From: an uncultured Chryseobacterium sp.
GTDB lineage: Bacteria > Bacteroidota > Bacteroidia > Flavobacteriales > Weeksellaceae
DNA: 64,000 nt
Assembly (NCBI GenBank): GCA_913775525.1
Contig: CAJYLH010000018.1
Span: forward strand, 1 to 64,000
Direction of reading: 5' to 3'
Of this stretch, positions 27,495 through 36,903 are shown piece after piece; within the stretch, counting starts at the first letter, position 1; each line of letters starts with the position of its first letter. The position numbers were made by a program, and so were the translations under genes. The notes beneath the pieces are model-generated. The model was not told the origin of the DNA. It ran no database searches and worked only from the letters and a program-made list of their open reading frames with translations.

Positions 27495-29477
27495 CTAAAA
27501 TTTTATAGGACTTTTTGTCACAGGAGACCAGCCGATCTTTTCGATGATCTGCTTGGAGAATTCATTCAGCATCATGATCTTCTTTATACAGTCAAAATAG
27601 GTATCCTGATCGCCGTCCCTGCAATCTTCCAGGCTGGCCGTCAGTTTCCGGATCATAAAATGAATATAGTAATATTTATGAATAAGGATATTGGCTTCCA
27701 CCTCCGAGGCGACATGGTCGCCCAGCTTGGGCGGGAAAATATTACGCGTGGTCCAGTCGCTTAATTCATCCGGCGTGATGAGCGCATCCGCCACTTTCAG
27801 CGTAATATCTTCGTCCATCAGGGTAATAAAAAAATTCCCGGAACGGAGTTCATCATGTTCTATGCCTTCGCGGATGTTGTCAATAATCTTTTTATTGGTT
27901 TCAATCTGGAATTCATACTGCTCCTCTTCAAAATGGTGGAGGATTTCCTCAATCACAGTCACTTCGTAAGGTTCCTGCTTTTCATTCTGGCGTTGAAGGA
28001 CCATATCGCCGAACATGAGCATCGTGTCAATCAGTTTATTTTCCTGATGATGGATGTTAAACTGTACGGAATCTGTTTCTGCCACAGGCTTATCCGGTAC
28101 CACTTCCAGCTTGACCGCTTTCTGGGCTTCTTTCTGCTGGTGGACGTGCTGGTGCTGGCTATGGGTTATCTGCTTCTGCACATCCAGCTCATTGAACAGG
28201 CTCTGTTCAGACAATCCGAACTTCGTGGATACCTCCTTCAGGTAGACTTCCTTTTTAAGCGCATTCTGCACAAAAGATACCGATTTCACGATATTCCGGA
28301 TGGCTTCTGCTTTTTTAATCGGATCATTACCGGCCTCTTTTAACAGGATTTCAGCTTTGAAATCGATAAAGTCCGTAGCTTCATTTTCAATGAATTTTTC
28401 CACATATTCCTGCGGATGCTTTCTTGAAAAAGAATCCGGGTCGTCCCCTTCCGGGAACAGCAGGACACGGATGTTCATCCCTTCTGTCAGCAGCATGTCA
28501 ATGCTCCTGAAACTGGCTTTGATCCCGGCATTGTCCCCGTCAAACAGAATGGTAACATTTTCCGTGAGCCTTTTGATCAACTTGATCTGCTCAGTGGTGA
28601 GGGAGGTACCCGAACTGGCCACTACATTTTCAATTCCTGAAAGGTGCAGGGAAATCACATCCATATACCCTTCCACCAACAGGCAGACATTTTTCCTGGA
28701 AATAGCCTGTTTACCCTGATTGAGACCATACAGCACATTGGATTTGTGGTAAATCTCTGTTTCAGGAGAGTTGAGGTATTTGGCTGTCTTGACGTTGTTC
28801 TTTAGAATACGCGCCCCGAATCCTAATACCCTGCCGGAAAAACTGTGGATAGGGAAAATAACCCTTTCCCTGAAACGATCTACCCCTGCCGGTGTGTTCT
28901 CCGGGAAAATGGAAAGTCCGGATTTCTCCAGGATTTCTTTGGAATATCCCTTTTCCAAGGCATATTCCGTGAAAGCATTCCGCTGCTCGGGCGAATATCC
29001 CAACTGGAATTTTTTAATGATGGCATCACTGAGTTCCCGTTCCTTAAAATAAGACAGTCCGATGCTCTTACCTTCTTCAGAATCCCATAAGATATCCTGG
29101 AAATAACTGTTGGCTACCTCGTGAATTTTATATAACTGGTCTTTTTCTGTCTGGGCATGTCTGGCTTCTTCAGAAAAATCCTGCTGGTCTTCCTCGATTT
29201 CTATTCCGTATTTTTTGGCAGCATGGCGAAGGGCCTCCGGATACGTGAAATTTTCAATTTCCATCAGGAAAGAAATGGCCGTCCCTCCTTTTCCGGTAGA
29301 GAAATCCTTCCAGATCTGCTTGCTGGGTGATACCACAAAGCTGGGGGTCTTTTCATCATGAAACGGGCTGAGCCCTTTATAGTTGGCTCCAGCGCGCTTC
29401 AGCTGAACATATTCCCCGACAATCTCTTCTACGCGGATCGTTGAAAAAATTTTGTCTATACTCTGCTTGGAAATCAT
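27495..29477 (-). CDS. dnaG: DNA primase with degenerate zinc-binding domain
   Basis: A 660-aa primase making RNA primers at the fork. The N-terminal CHC2 region is recognisable (GLSPFHDEKTPSF ... IWKDFSTGKGGTAI), but three of the four zinc ligands are replaced: Ser37, Asp58 and Thr61 where Cys is normal, leaving His40. The catalytic core keeps the TOPRIM motifs VEGYMDVISLH and FDGDNAG. The C-terminal part has a His/Gln-rich linker (near 440-455) and a helical DnaB-interaction region. Loss of the zinc ligands appears, from memory, to be a flavobacterial lineage trait rather than a defect. Confidence 0.95.
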   Translation of the reverse strand: MISKQSIDKIFSTIRVEEIVGEYVQLKRAGANYKGLSPFHDEKTPSFVVSPSKQIWKDFSTGKGGTAISFLMEIENFTYPEALRHAAKKYGIEIEEDQQDFSEEARHAQTEKDQLYKIHEVANSYFQDILWDSEEGKSIGLSYFKERELSDAIIKKFQLGYSPEQRNAFTEYALEKGYSKEILEKSGLSIFPENTPAGVDRFRERVIFPIHSFSGRVLGFGARILKNNVKTAKYLNSPETEIYHKSNVLYGLNQGKQAISRKNVCLLVEGYMDVISLHLSGIENVVASSGTSLTTEQIKLIKRLTENVTILFDGDNAGIKASFRSIDMLLTEGMNIRVLLFPEGDDPDSFSRKHPQEYVEKFIENEATDFIDFKAEILLKEAGNDPIKKAEAIRNIVKSVSFVQNALKKEVYLKEVSTKFGLSEQSLFNELDVQKQITHSQHQHVHQQKEAQKAVKLEVVPDKPVAETDSVQFNIHHQENKLIDTMLMFGDMVLQRQNEKQEPYEVTVIEEILHHFEEEQYEFQIETNKKIIDNIREGIEHDELRSGNFFITLMDEDITLKVADALITPDELSDWTTRNIFPPKLGDHVASEVEANILIHKYYYIHFMIRKLTASLEDCRDGDQDTYFDCIKKIMMLNEFSKQIIEKIGWSPVTKSPIKF

Positions 29478-29755
29478 GCTGTAAAAATAAGTATTTTTAT
29501 AACCTTTTCAATATCGGATACAGAGAATAAAAGGAGAACATCCTGTAAGTTGCTTGCACTCATCCGTTTTCCTGAAAACTTTTTAGTCGTACAATATACC
29601 TTCGGATCTCAACATCCGGAAATATATTCAATTCCGGTTTTATCAGATAATCGGAACCCTGAGTTTCATTATTACATAAGTATCCTAAGCGGTTGCTATT
29701 TTTAACATCAGAAAATGTTTTTATTCATTAATTTTACAGACTTAAAATTTAAACC
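29478..29755. other. Divergent intergenic region dnaG/tsaE
   Basis: 278 bp with no ORF or exact -7 box that I can support. Confidence 0.35.
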
Positions 29756-30163
29756 ATGGTATTTAATATAACTACCTATGATGAATGGCAGGACGTAGCG
29801 GAAGCCATCCTTCCACAGCTGAAACACAATATCCTTTTGCTGAAAGGCAACCTCGGTGCCGGAAAAACAACTTTTACCCAGTTTCTCCTGAAAAACCTCG
29901 GAACCAAGGACGAAGTGAACTCTCCCACATACTCTATCGTTAATGAATACACCACTGCAAAAGGCAAGATTTTCCATTTTGATCTTTACCGGCTGAAAAG
30001 CATTGAGGAAGTCTATGATATCGGTATGGAAGAATATCTGGACAACAGCTACCTATGCATCATAGAATGGCCGGAGGTATACGAAGAAGACCTGGACGGG
30101 CTGGATTACCATACGATGACCATAGAAAATACCGGAGACAGCAGAGAAATTTTATTCGAGTAA
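29756..30163 (+). CDS. tsaE: tRNA threonylcarbamoyladenosine biosynthesis ATPase TsaE
   Basis: A 135-aa P-loop ATPase that assists TsaBD in making t6A37 on ANN-decoding tRNAs. Walker A is GNLGAGKTTF (about 36-45); family residues SPTYSIVNEY and FHFDLYRL follow, and CIIEWPE is near 105-111. Normal length. Confidence 0.93.
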   Translation: MVFNITTYDEWQDVAEAILPQLKHNILLLKGNLGAGKTTFTQFLLKNLGTKDEVNSPTYSIVNEYTTAKGKIFHFDLYRLKSIEEVYDIGMEEYLDNSYLCIIEWPEVYEEDLDGLDYHTMTIENTGDSREILFE

Positions 30164-30171
30164 ATATTATG

Positions 30172-30179
30172 TATCTTTG
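30172..30179 (+). promoter_or_regulatory. -7 promoter box of ald
   Basis: TATCTTTG, exact match, about 53 nt upstream of the ATG at 30233. Confidence 0.65.
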
Positions 30180-30232
30180 CTGCATGAAAGTAATGTATAA
30201 TTAAGATCTGTAATACATAATTTATTTTAAGG

Positions 30233-31426
30233 ATGAGTACTACGAATATTTTTACTCCTTTTACTGAAGAAGAATTAATGCCTAAAGACGAAAAGCTGGA
30301 AGTCGTGAAAAAAGGAAGGCAGTTCAGCATCGGGATTCCCAAAGAGACCAGCCTTCATGAAAGAAGGACCTGCATTACCCCGGATGCCGTACAGGTTCTC
30401 GTAGAACACGGTCATGAAATCATTATTGAAGCCGGAGCTGGGGAAGGCTCATTTTTTACAGATCTGCAATACTCCGAATCGGGTGCAAGGATCACTCAGG
30501 ATCCCAAAGAAGCATTCGGCCAGGACCTGGTTTTAAAAATCAATCCTCCTACAGAAGACGAAATAGAATTCATGCGCCCGAATACCTATCTGGTTTCAGC
30601 GCTTCAGATCAACCTCCGGGATAAAAGCTATTTCCTGAAACTTGCGGAGAAAAAAATCAATGCCATTGCTTTTGAATTTATCGTTGACGAATACAAACAG
30701 CTTGCCCTGGTCAGGCTGGTCGGTGAAATCGCTGGTACCGTTTCTATTCTCTATGCTTCGGAACTGCTGGCTTTGTCCAACGGGCTGATGCTCGGCGGAC
30801 TTACCGGAGTACGACCTGCGGAAGTAGTGATCCTAGGTGCCGGAATTGTAGGGGAATTCGCGACCAAAGCTTCCATCGGACTTGGCGCAAGCGTAAGGGT
30901 TTTCGATAATTCATTATCCAAGCTTAGAAGGCTCCATACAATTGTAGACAGCAGGGTTCCTACCTCGATCATAGATCCTAAGGAACTTAAAAAAGCATTG
31001 CGCCGCGCAGATGTAGTTATCGGTGCCCTTCCAAGGCTTAATATGACTCCCATTGTCACCGAAGACATGGTGATGAGCATGAAAAAAGGAAGCGTTATCA
31101 TAGACATTACCATCGATAACGGAAAAGTGATTGAGACATCCGAGCTGACGAATATGGAGAATCCTTACATCATCAAACATGGCGTCATCCACTGCGGACT
31201 TCCTAACCTTACTTCAAGGATGCCGAGAACCACCACAAAAGCCATTTCCAATTTCTTCCTTTCCTATATCCTCAATTACGATGAAGAAGGCGGCTTCGAA
31301 AATATGCTTGTCCGTAAAAATGAAATGAAACAGAGCCTGTATATGTACAAAGGAAGGCATACCAAAAAAGTAATCTGTGACCGTTTCGGACTTACCTACC
31401 ACGATATCAATCTTTTAATTTTCTGA
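30233..31426 (+). CDS. ald: Alanine dehydrogenase
   Basis: A 397-aa enzyme of the alanine dehydrogenase / PNT family, NAD-dependent interconversion of alanine and pyruvate. It has the N-terminal substrate domain (GIPKETSLHERRTCITPDAV, with the conserved Arg/His-type residues) and the Rossmann motif GAGIVGEFA (about 201-209), then HCGLPNLTSRMPRT. It carries an N-terminal extension of about 30 residues compared with the usual family start. The next ATG overlaps its stop by one base. Confidence 0.88.
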   Translation: MSTTNIFTPFTEEELMPKDEKLEVVKKGRQFSIGIPKETSLHERRTCITPDAVQVLVEHGHEIIIEAGAGEGSFFTDLQYSESGARITQDPKEAFGQDLVLKINPPTEDEIEFMRPNTYLVSALQINLRDKSYFLKLAEKKINAIAFEFIVDEYKQLALVRLVGEIAGTVSILYASELLALSNGLMLGGLTGVRPAEVVILGAGIVGEFATKASIGLGASVRVFDNSLSKLRRLHTIVDSRVPTSIIDPKELKKALRRADVVIGALPRLNMTPIVTEDMVMSMKKGSVIIDITIDNGKVIETSELTNMENPYIIKHGVIHCGLPNLTSRMPRTTTKAISNFFLSYILNYDEEGGFENMLVRKNEMKQSLYMYKGRHTKKVICDRFGLTYHDINLLIF

Positions 31427-31797
31427 TGAAAAAACTGAAATTCTATGCCATCGGCCTGGTCCCGGGATGCCTGATTGTCCTGTTTATTTTAAACAAGAAA
31501 GGGGCGAGCTGCAGCGGCTATCTTCCCAACAGCCGTGTGATTGCAGAAACGCTTTCCAAGGAATTCAGGTATTCCAATGGATTCTCTGAAGAGATGAAGT
31601 CGTATGGCGTAACAGAAAAATTCCTGAAAGACAGCATCATCACGGAAGGAAAAGTTGACTTTGACAGGAGCCATGCGCAGAATAAGCCTTGCCCTGATTA
31701 CCTGCTCTCCTATCCTGAAAAAAGTCCGGTATATGAAATCACTTTTGACAAATGCGCAGAAACCGCAACCATGAAATCGCTGAAAAAGATCAGATAA
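31426..31797 (+). CDS. DUF4258-like membrane-anchored protein
   Basis: A 123-aa protein with an N-terminal membrane segment (FYAIGLVPGCLIVLFIL) and a small domain resembling DUF4258 (EKFLKDSIITEGKVDFDRSH ... NKPCPDYLL ... YEITFDKCAETATMKSL). It starts on the last base of the ald stop codon, so it is translationally coupled. Function unknown; the DUF4258 match is by eye. Confidence 0.65.
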   Translation: MKKLKFYAIGLVPGCLIVLFILNKKGASCSGYLPNSRVIAETLSKEFRYSNGFSEEMKSYGVTEKFLKDSIITEGKVDFDRSHAQNKPCPDYLLSYPEKSPVYEITFDKCAETATMKSLKKIR

Positions 31798-31825
31798 GCC
31801 GGATCAGCTTTTGACCCCTAATTCT

Positions 31826-32596
31826 ATGGACGGCAATTACTACATGATTCAAGACTACCTGATTTTTATCGGTGTTTTTGCCATTTTCCTGTTTGTCAGT
31901 GTAAGCATCTACCTCATTTCGTGGAATAAAAGGTATAAGAAGCTCAATAAAAAGTTATCGGAAACCAATAAAATTATTGAACAGCGCCTGAATGAAGTGC
32001 AGCTGGAGCATATTGGCACCAAGCTGAATCCGCATCTATTTAAGAACATCCTTAATTCCGTGCAGTCCCATGCCTACCAGACCTATATGTCGCTGGATAA
32101 GCTGGCTAACGTCCTGGACTACATCCTGTACGAGAGCAATACGCGTTTTGTCAGCCCTAAGGAAGAATTGAATTTTGCGCTGAGCCTTATTGAGATCAAC
32201 AAGATCAAGATCAATCCGCTATTCGATTTCAGGATAAAATTCAATGTGAATAAGTCTGATACCATGTATGAGGAAAAGGTTTTTGCCCCCCTGATTTCGG
32301 TGGATCTTATAGAAAACGCTTTTAAACATACCGATTTTTTAGCTCAGGACTGCTTTATTGCAGTTCAGATCGAGCTTGAAAACAGGGTTTTCAGCATGAA
32401 GGTCAGCAATAAAGCCTCAGAAAAAAACACCTTGGAAAAAGAAAGGAGCGGTTTCGGGAGCCAGTCACTGGATCAGAGGCTGAAAATGATCTACAACAAT
32501 TATTACCACCTCAGCCGAGGTTCAAAAAACGGTATCTTCACTGCCGAATTAACCATCAATTTAGGAGAATTTTATGATCAGATGCGCTATTCTTGA
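31826..32596 (+). CDS. LytS-type sensor histidine kinase
   Basis: A 256-aa kinase with one N-terminal membrane helix (about 7-28), a short coiled linker (NKKLSETNKIIEQRLNEVQLEH), the His_kinase (PF06580) phospho-acceptor region KLNPHLFKNILNSV and an ATP-binding end (LIENAFKHTD; GFGSQSLDQRLKM). It has no extracellular sensor domain. ATG 31826 is chosen; a TTG at 31811 and an ATG at 31844 are alternatives. The gene overlaps the response regulator by 23 nt, giving a coupled two-component pair. Confidence 0.85.
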   Translation: MDGNYYMIQDYLIFIGVFAIFLFVSVSIYLISWNKRYKKLNKKLSETNKIIEQRLNEVQLEHIGTKLNPHLFKNILNSVQSHAYQTYMSLDKLANVLDYILYESNTRFVSPKEELNFALSLIEINKIKINPLFDFRIKFNVNKSDTMYEEKVFAPLISVDLIENAFKHTDFLAQDCFIAVQIELENRVFSMKVSNKASEKNTLEKERSGFGSQSLDQRLKMIYNNYYHLSRGSKNGIFTAELTINLGEFYDQMRYS

Positions 32597-33284
32597 TGAT
32601 GAACTTCTGGCCATCAGTTACCTGAAACTTTTATGTGAACAAATTGAGGATGTAGAAGTCATCAAAGCTTTCAATGATCCGAGAGCCTTCCTGAACGAAG
32701 TGAATACCCTGGGCTGCAATGTCTGCATCCTGGACATCGAAATGCCGGGAATGAACGGACTCCAGGTAGCAGAGCTGATTTCAGGTTCGGTCAGGATCAT
32801 CTTCACCACAGCATACAAGGAATATGCTGCGGAAGCTTTTGACCTGAATGTAGTAGACTATGTCCGGAAACCGATCAAGAAAGAACGGCTGGTCCAGGCT
32901 TTTGATAAGGCGAGGGACCTCATCAGCCAGTCCCAGAAAAAAGACTTTATAGAATGGAACACCAACATCGGCAAAACCATTATTTTCACAGACCAGATCG
33001 CCTATATCAAAACTTCGGAAATCGACAGCCGGGATAAGGATATTACGCTTAAGGACAGTACTGTGATCGTCCTTAAAAACCTGAGTTTTAAGAATCTCCT
33101 GGACATCCTTCCGCCCAAAGATTTTGCCCAGGTCAACAAAAAGGAAATCATCGCACGGTCTTCCGTTAAAGTATTTTCCACCAATGAAATCATCACCTCG
33201 ATTCCGGCGGAAAACGGTCACTTCCTGAAATTACAGATAGGGGAAACCTATAAATATGCCCTGTTGGAGATGTTTGGAAAGTAG
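32574..33284 (+). CDS. LytTR-family response regulator
   Basis: A 236-aa regulator. The receiver domain (1-120) has the acidic pocket LDDE (8-11), the phospho-acceptor Asp in ILDIEMPGMNG and the conserved Lys in VRKPI. The LytTR DNA-binding domain (about 140-235) starts KTIIFTDQIAYIKTSE and contains FAQVNKKEIIARSSV. It is paired with the overlapping histidine kinase upstream. Targets are not evident. Confidence 0.9.
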   Translation: MIRCAILDDELLAISYLKLLCEQIEDVEVIKAFNDPRAFLNEVNTLGCNVCILDIEMPGMNGLQVAELISGSVRIIFTTAYKEYAAEAFDLNVVDYVRKPIKKERLVQAFDKARDLISQSQKKDFIEWNTNIGKTIIFTDQIAYIKTSEIDSRDKDITLKDSTVIVLKNLSFKNLLDILPPKDFAQVNKKEIIARSSVKVFSTNEIITSIPAENGHFLKLQIGETYKYALLEMFGK

Positions 33285-33441
33285 GTTATTCCTTCCTTAA
33301 CCATAATATTTTTTCCCTAAACTGTGTCATCCTGCTGGTTTTATCTGCATTAAACTTCAGAAGCATACCGGTTCATTGCAGAAACCGCCACTTTCATTAC
33401 AGCCGCTACTTTTTAAGGCTTTCTGTCTGTATTTTGCCGGA

Positions 33442-33849
33442 ATGAAATCATCATCAGTAATCAATAAACTTTTGTGTACCGCAACCGTTCTGATTTCCAG
33501 CCTCTGTTTTTGCCAAAGTACGGAGACTGAAATAAAAGCCGCTTTTTATGACGGAACCGTTGTTGCCGGATATGCAGATCATGGCGCTTTCGTGAATTGT
33601 ACAGGGCCGAATATCAGCCTGAAAAATAAAAACCTTAAGCTGATGCTCGGGATGCTTCCTTCCCTGAGGATTAAAGAAGACCGTGCTGAAGGAACCAAAA
33701 ACAGTATAATCATGCCTACATTGGGTGCAGGAATGACTGTAGCGTATAAAAGGCTGGCGGTACAGATTCCTTTTTACTACAATACCAAGACCTCTTCGCA
33801 GAACGGTTCCTGGAAAGTCGGGATCGGACTGGGATATTCTTTCAGGTAA
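33442..33849 (+). CDS. Small exported hypothetical protein
   Basis: A 135-aa protein with a signal peptide (INKLLCTATVLISSLCFCQ, cleavage near 24). The mature part has the look of a small outer-membrane beta-barrel fragment (GAGMTVAYKRLAVQIPFYYN ... WKVGIGLGYSFR), ending in Phe-Arg after an aromatic strand. ATG 33442 is chosen over 33376 because it starts the signal peptide directly. Not recognised further; it may depend on the adjacent two-component system. Confidence 0.6.
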   Translation: MKSSSVINKLLCTATVLISSLCFCQSTETEIKAAFYDGTVVAGYADHGAFVNCTGPNISLKNKNLKLMLGMLPSLRIKEDRAEGTKNSIIMPTLGAGMTVAYKRLAVQIPFYYNTKTSSQNGSWKVGIGLGYSFR

Positions 33850-33948
33850 TTTTCATTACATATTTTACGGCATTGGTTACATTTTGAAAAATTCAATAGC
33901 CATCATTTTAATATTCTTTAGAAATTTACACTTTAAAATTAAGGAACT

Positions 33949-36237
33949 ATGAATCTGGGAAAATATAAGAACATTATCTTCTACATCAGCACCATTGTAT
34001 TTTTTTCATGCCTGATGTACTGGTTTTTCATAGAAGGAAAAACTTTGGAGATCGGTGAAAATATCGCTGCTCCCAAAACCACGGGCTCAACCATGTGGGA
34101 GAACTTTACCGATTCCTTTTTAACGAATCTCCACCATCCTCTGGCCCTTCTTTTAGCCCAGATTGTCACCATCATCCTAGTGGCGAAACTTTTCGGATGG
34201 ATCTGTGTAAAACTGAAACAGCCTTCCGTTATCGGGGAAATGATTGCAGGTATTGTGTTGGGGCCATCCCTCTTCGGATTGTATTTCCCGGAACTATCCG
34301 CATTTATTTTTCCGAAGGAATCATTGCCGAACCTGCAGTTCCTGAGCCAGATCGGCTTAATACTCTTCATGTATATCGTGGGAATGGAGCTGGACCTGAG
34401 CGTACTCAGGAAAAAGGCTCATGATGCTGTTGTCATCAGCCACGCGAGTATCATCTTTCCCTTTGCTCTGGGTGTAGGCCTTTCCTATTTCATTTATAAA
34501 GAATTTGCTCCGGACGGCATACAGTTCAGTTCATTTGCGCTCTTTATTGCCATTGCGATGAGTATTACTGCATTTCCGGTCCTGGCCAGGATCGTCCAGG
34601 AACGGAACCTTCATAAAACAAAGATCGGGACCGTGGTGATTACCTGTGCTGCAGCGGATGATATTACGGCGTGGTGTATCCTTGCAGCGGTTATTGCTGT
34701 GGTAAAAGCGGGGTCTTTTTCAGGATCTGTATTTGTCATACTCATGGCTATCCTGTATGTTTTCGTAATGATCAAAGCGGTGCGGCCGTTCCTTCAGAGG
34801 ATCGTTGAAACCCAGAAAGGAAAAGGCTTTATCAGCAAGGCTTTAGTAGCAGTATTTTTCCTGATCCTTATTATTTCTTCTTACGCGACAGAAGTCATTG
34901 GTATCCATGCATTATTCGGTGCCTTTATGGCTGGGGCCATCATGCCGGAAAATGTAAAATTCAGGAACCTCTTTATAGAAAAAGTAGAAGATGTTGCTCT
35001 TGTCTTACTCCTTCCGCTGTTCTTTGTATTCACCGGATTAAGAACACAGATCGGGCTGCTGAATGATCCTCACCTCTGGAAAATAGGCGGTTTCATTATC
35101 CTGACAGCCGTAACCGGTAAATTTGTGGGCAGTGCACTTACGGCAAAATTCCTTAAACTCAGCTGGAAAGACAGCCTTACCATCGGAGCATTGATGAACA
35201 CGAGAGGACTGACGGAGCTCATTGTACTCAATATCGGATACGACTTAGGCGTATTAGGACCGGAACTGTTCGCCATGCTGGTGATTATGGCCCTGTTTAC
35301 TACATTTATGACCGGTCCGAGCCTGTACCTGATCAATTACCTGTTCAAAGGAAAGACTTCCATGACTGAAGAAGATGATCATGGAAATGATAATACGAAG
35401 TACAGGGTGCTGCTGTCATTCGAAACGGCAAAATCCGGCAGTACCTTATTAAAACTGGCTGATAACCTTACCCGGAAAATGAATGGGAATAAAAGCATTA
35501 CCGCAATGAACATTGCTCCGGTTGACGAACTGCATGCATTTGAAATAGATGATTTTGAAAAGGAACAGTTTAAGTCCGTGGTCGAAACTTCCCAGGACCT
35601 GAACCTTGAGATCACGACCCTGTTTAAAGCGTCTACCGATATGGAAAGCGACCTCACCGGGATCTCCAACAAAGGGAATTATGATCTGCTCTTGATGATG
35701 CTGGGGAAATCCATGTACGAAGGAAGTCTGCTGGGCCGGCTGCTGGGTTTCACGACCAAAATTATCAATCCGGAAAAGCTGCTGAACACCGTAAAAGGAA
35801 AGGGAAATATTTTCAACACCTCTCCTTTTGATGACTTTACGCTGCAGATCCTCGACAAAACGAATATCCCTGTAGGGGTGCTGGTTGAAAGAAATTTCAG
35901 TTCTGCCGACCGGGTTTTCATCCCGATGTTCACCCTGAGTGATTTCTACCTGCTGGAATATGCCAAAAGGCTGATCAACAATAATAATTCACAAATTATC
36001 ATCCTGGATGTTACCGGACAGATCCGAAACAATATTGAGGTCAAGGAACTTATCCGGAGCATTGAACAGGTGGCCCCGAACCATATCACCCTGTATAACG
36101 AGAAGAAGATTGAAAAGGAATTCCTGCAATCCCAGGACCTGATGTTGGTCAGCAGCAAAAGCTGGAAGAGCCTGATTGACACCAAAAGCCTGTGGCTGTC
36201 AGATATTCCGTCAACATTGATTATCTCAAACCCTTAG
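33949..36237 (+). CDS. Cation:proton antiporter (CPA2 family)
   Basis: A 762-aa membrane protein. After an isolated N-terminal helix (about 8-26), residues about 60-450 form a 12-13-helix Na+/H+ exchanger domain (KLKQPSVIGEMIAGIVLGPSLFG, ARIVQERNLHKTKIGTVVI, ADDITAWC, NTRGLTELIVLNIG). The C-terminal 300 residues are soluble and resemble tandem USP-like regulatory domains. Likely role: monovalent cation/pH homeostasis at the inner membrane. Single gene, followed directly by a ~100-bp repeat array. Confidence 0.9.
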   Translation: MNLGKYKNIIFYISTIVFFSCLMYWFFIEGKTLEIGENIAAPKTTGSTMWENFTDSFLTNLHHPLALLLAQIVTIILVAKLFGWICVKLKQPSVIGEMIAGIVLGPSLFGLYFPELSAFIFPKESLPNLQFLSQIGLILFMYIVGMELDLSVLRKKAHDAVVISHASIIFPFALGVGLSYFIYKEFAPDGIQFSSFALFIAIAMSITAFPVLARIVQERNLHKTKIGTVVITCAAADDITAWCILAAVIAVVKAGSFSGSVFVILMAILYVFVMIKAVRPFLQRIVETQKGKGFISKALVAVFFLILIISSYATEVIGIHALFGAFMAGAIMPENVKFRNLFIEKVEDVALVLLLPLFFVFTGLRTQIGLLNDPHLWKIGGFIILTAVTGKFVGSALTAKFLKLSWKDSLTIGALMNTRGLTELIVLNIGYDLGVLGPELFAMLVIMALFTTFMTGPSLYLINYLFKGKTSMTEEDDHGNDNTKYRVLLSFETAKSGSTLLKLADNLTRKMNGNKSITAMNIAPVDELHAFEIDDFEKEQFKSVVETSQDLNLEITTLFKASTDMESDLTGISNKGNYDLLLMMLGKSMYEGSLLGRLLGFTTKIINPEKLLNTVKGKGNIFNTSPFDDFTLQILDKTNIPVGVLVERNFSSADRVFIPMFTLSDFYLLEYAKRLINNNNSQIIILDVTGQIRNNIEVKELIRSIEQVAPNHITLYNEKKIEKEFLQSQDLMLVSSKSWKSLIDTKSLWLSDIPSTLIISNP

Positions 36238-36745
36238 GAGTCAATGGTGAATGGTCAATTTGCTGCGCAGTCAATTTTGCTCTGCAAGTCAATTACCGGC
36301 AAACACCATTCACCATTGATCCGGAGGAATTCACCATTGATCATTCGTCAATGGTCAATTTGCTGCGCAGTCAATTTTGAATAGCAAGTCAATTACCGGT
36401 AAACACCATTCACCATTGACCCGAAGGGATTCACCATTCACCAACCAGTTAATCGTCAATTTGCTGCGCAGTCAATTTTGCGTAACAAGTCAATTATTGG
36501 CAACCATCATTCACCATTGACCCGGAGGAATTCATCATTGATCATTCGTCAATGGTGAATTTGCTGCGCAGTCAATTTTGTATAACAAGTCAATTATTGG
36601 CAACCATCATTCACCATTGACCGGAAGGAATTCACCATTGACCAACCAGTTAATCGTCAATTTGCTGCGCAGTCAATTTTGAATAGCAAGTCAATTACCG
36701 GTAAACACCATTCACCATTGACCCGAAGGGATTCACGATTCACTT
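36238..36745. repeat. Five-unit array of ~100-bp intergenic repeat
   Basis: Five units; the TGCTGCGCAG core occurs at 36261, 36361, 36462, 36562 and 36663, a period of 100-101 bp. Each unit carries GTCAATGGTGAATGGT-like and ATTCACCATTGAC-like words that are reverse complements, e.g. 36240-36255 pairs with 36305-36320 (15 of 16). Every unit can therefore fold into a long hairpin. No spacers, so not a CRISPR. It fills the gap between the antiporter and tyrA. Confidence 0.9.
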
Positions 36746-36772
36746 TTTTAATTTCAATTAAAAAAAATTACC

Positions 36773-36780
36773 TATCTTCG
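36773..36780 (+). promoter_or_regulatory. -7 promoter box of tyrA leader
   Basis: TATCTTCG, one mismatch to TAnnTTTG, immediately upstream of the leader peptide. The transcript would start at or very close to the GTG at 36785. Confidence 0.5.
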
Positions 36781-36784
36781 CTTT

Positions 36785-36841
36785 GTGTTAATCAACAACA
36801 GAACATATTATTACGGAATTTTTAGCCTCAGAAAGGGATAA
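36785..36841 (+). CDS. Tyrosine leader peptide of tyrA attenuator
   Basis: An 18-codon ORF read as MLINNRTYYYGIFSLRKG with GTG start and TAA stop. Codons 8-10 are three consecutive Tyr codons (36806-36814), followed soon by a Phe codon. It precedes prephenate dehydrogenase, the tyrosine-pathway enzyme. The stop codon overlaps the antiterminator arm 36835-36843. These relations are those expected of a ribosome-mediated attenuator. The very short 5' leader implied by the promoter box makes initiation at GTG the least certain point. Confidence 0.75.
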   Translation: MLINNRTYYYGIFSLRKG

Positions 36842-36896
36842 GGATTTCTATATGCATAACTCAGAACCTCGTCCCGGACGGGGTTTTTTATTTTTT
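36835..36896 (+). promoter_or_regulatory. Transcription attenuator of tyrA (antiterminator/terminator)
   Basis: Terminator: 9-bp stem AACCTCGTC (36865-36873) with GACGGGGTT (36877-36885), CCG loop, then a T tract to 36896, ending 8 nt before the tyrA ATG. Antiterminator: GGGATAAGG (36835-36843) pairs with CCTCGTCCC (36867-36875) at 8 of 9 positions, taking the left arm of the terminator. A ribosome stalled at the Tyr codons leaves the antiterminator arm free; one that reaches the stop codon at 36839 covers it and lets the terminator form. Confidence 0.8.
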
Positions 36897-36903
36897 AATC
36901 AGG

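Noticed and set aside
36852-36903. ATG frame inside the tyrA terminator as the leader peptide
   Set aside because: It runs through the terminator and on into tyrA in another frame without a stop; the YYY frame at 36785-36841 fits attenuation far better.
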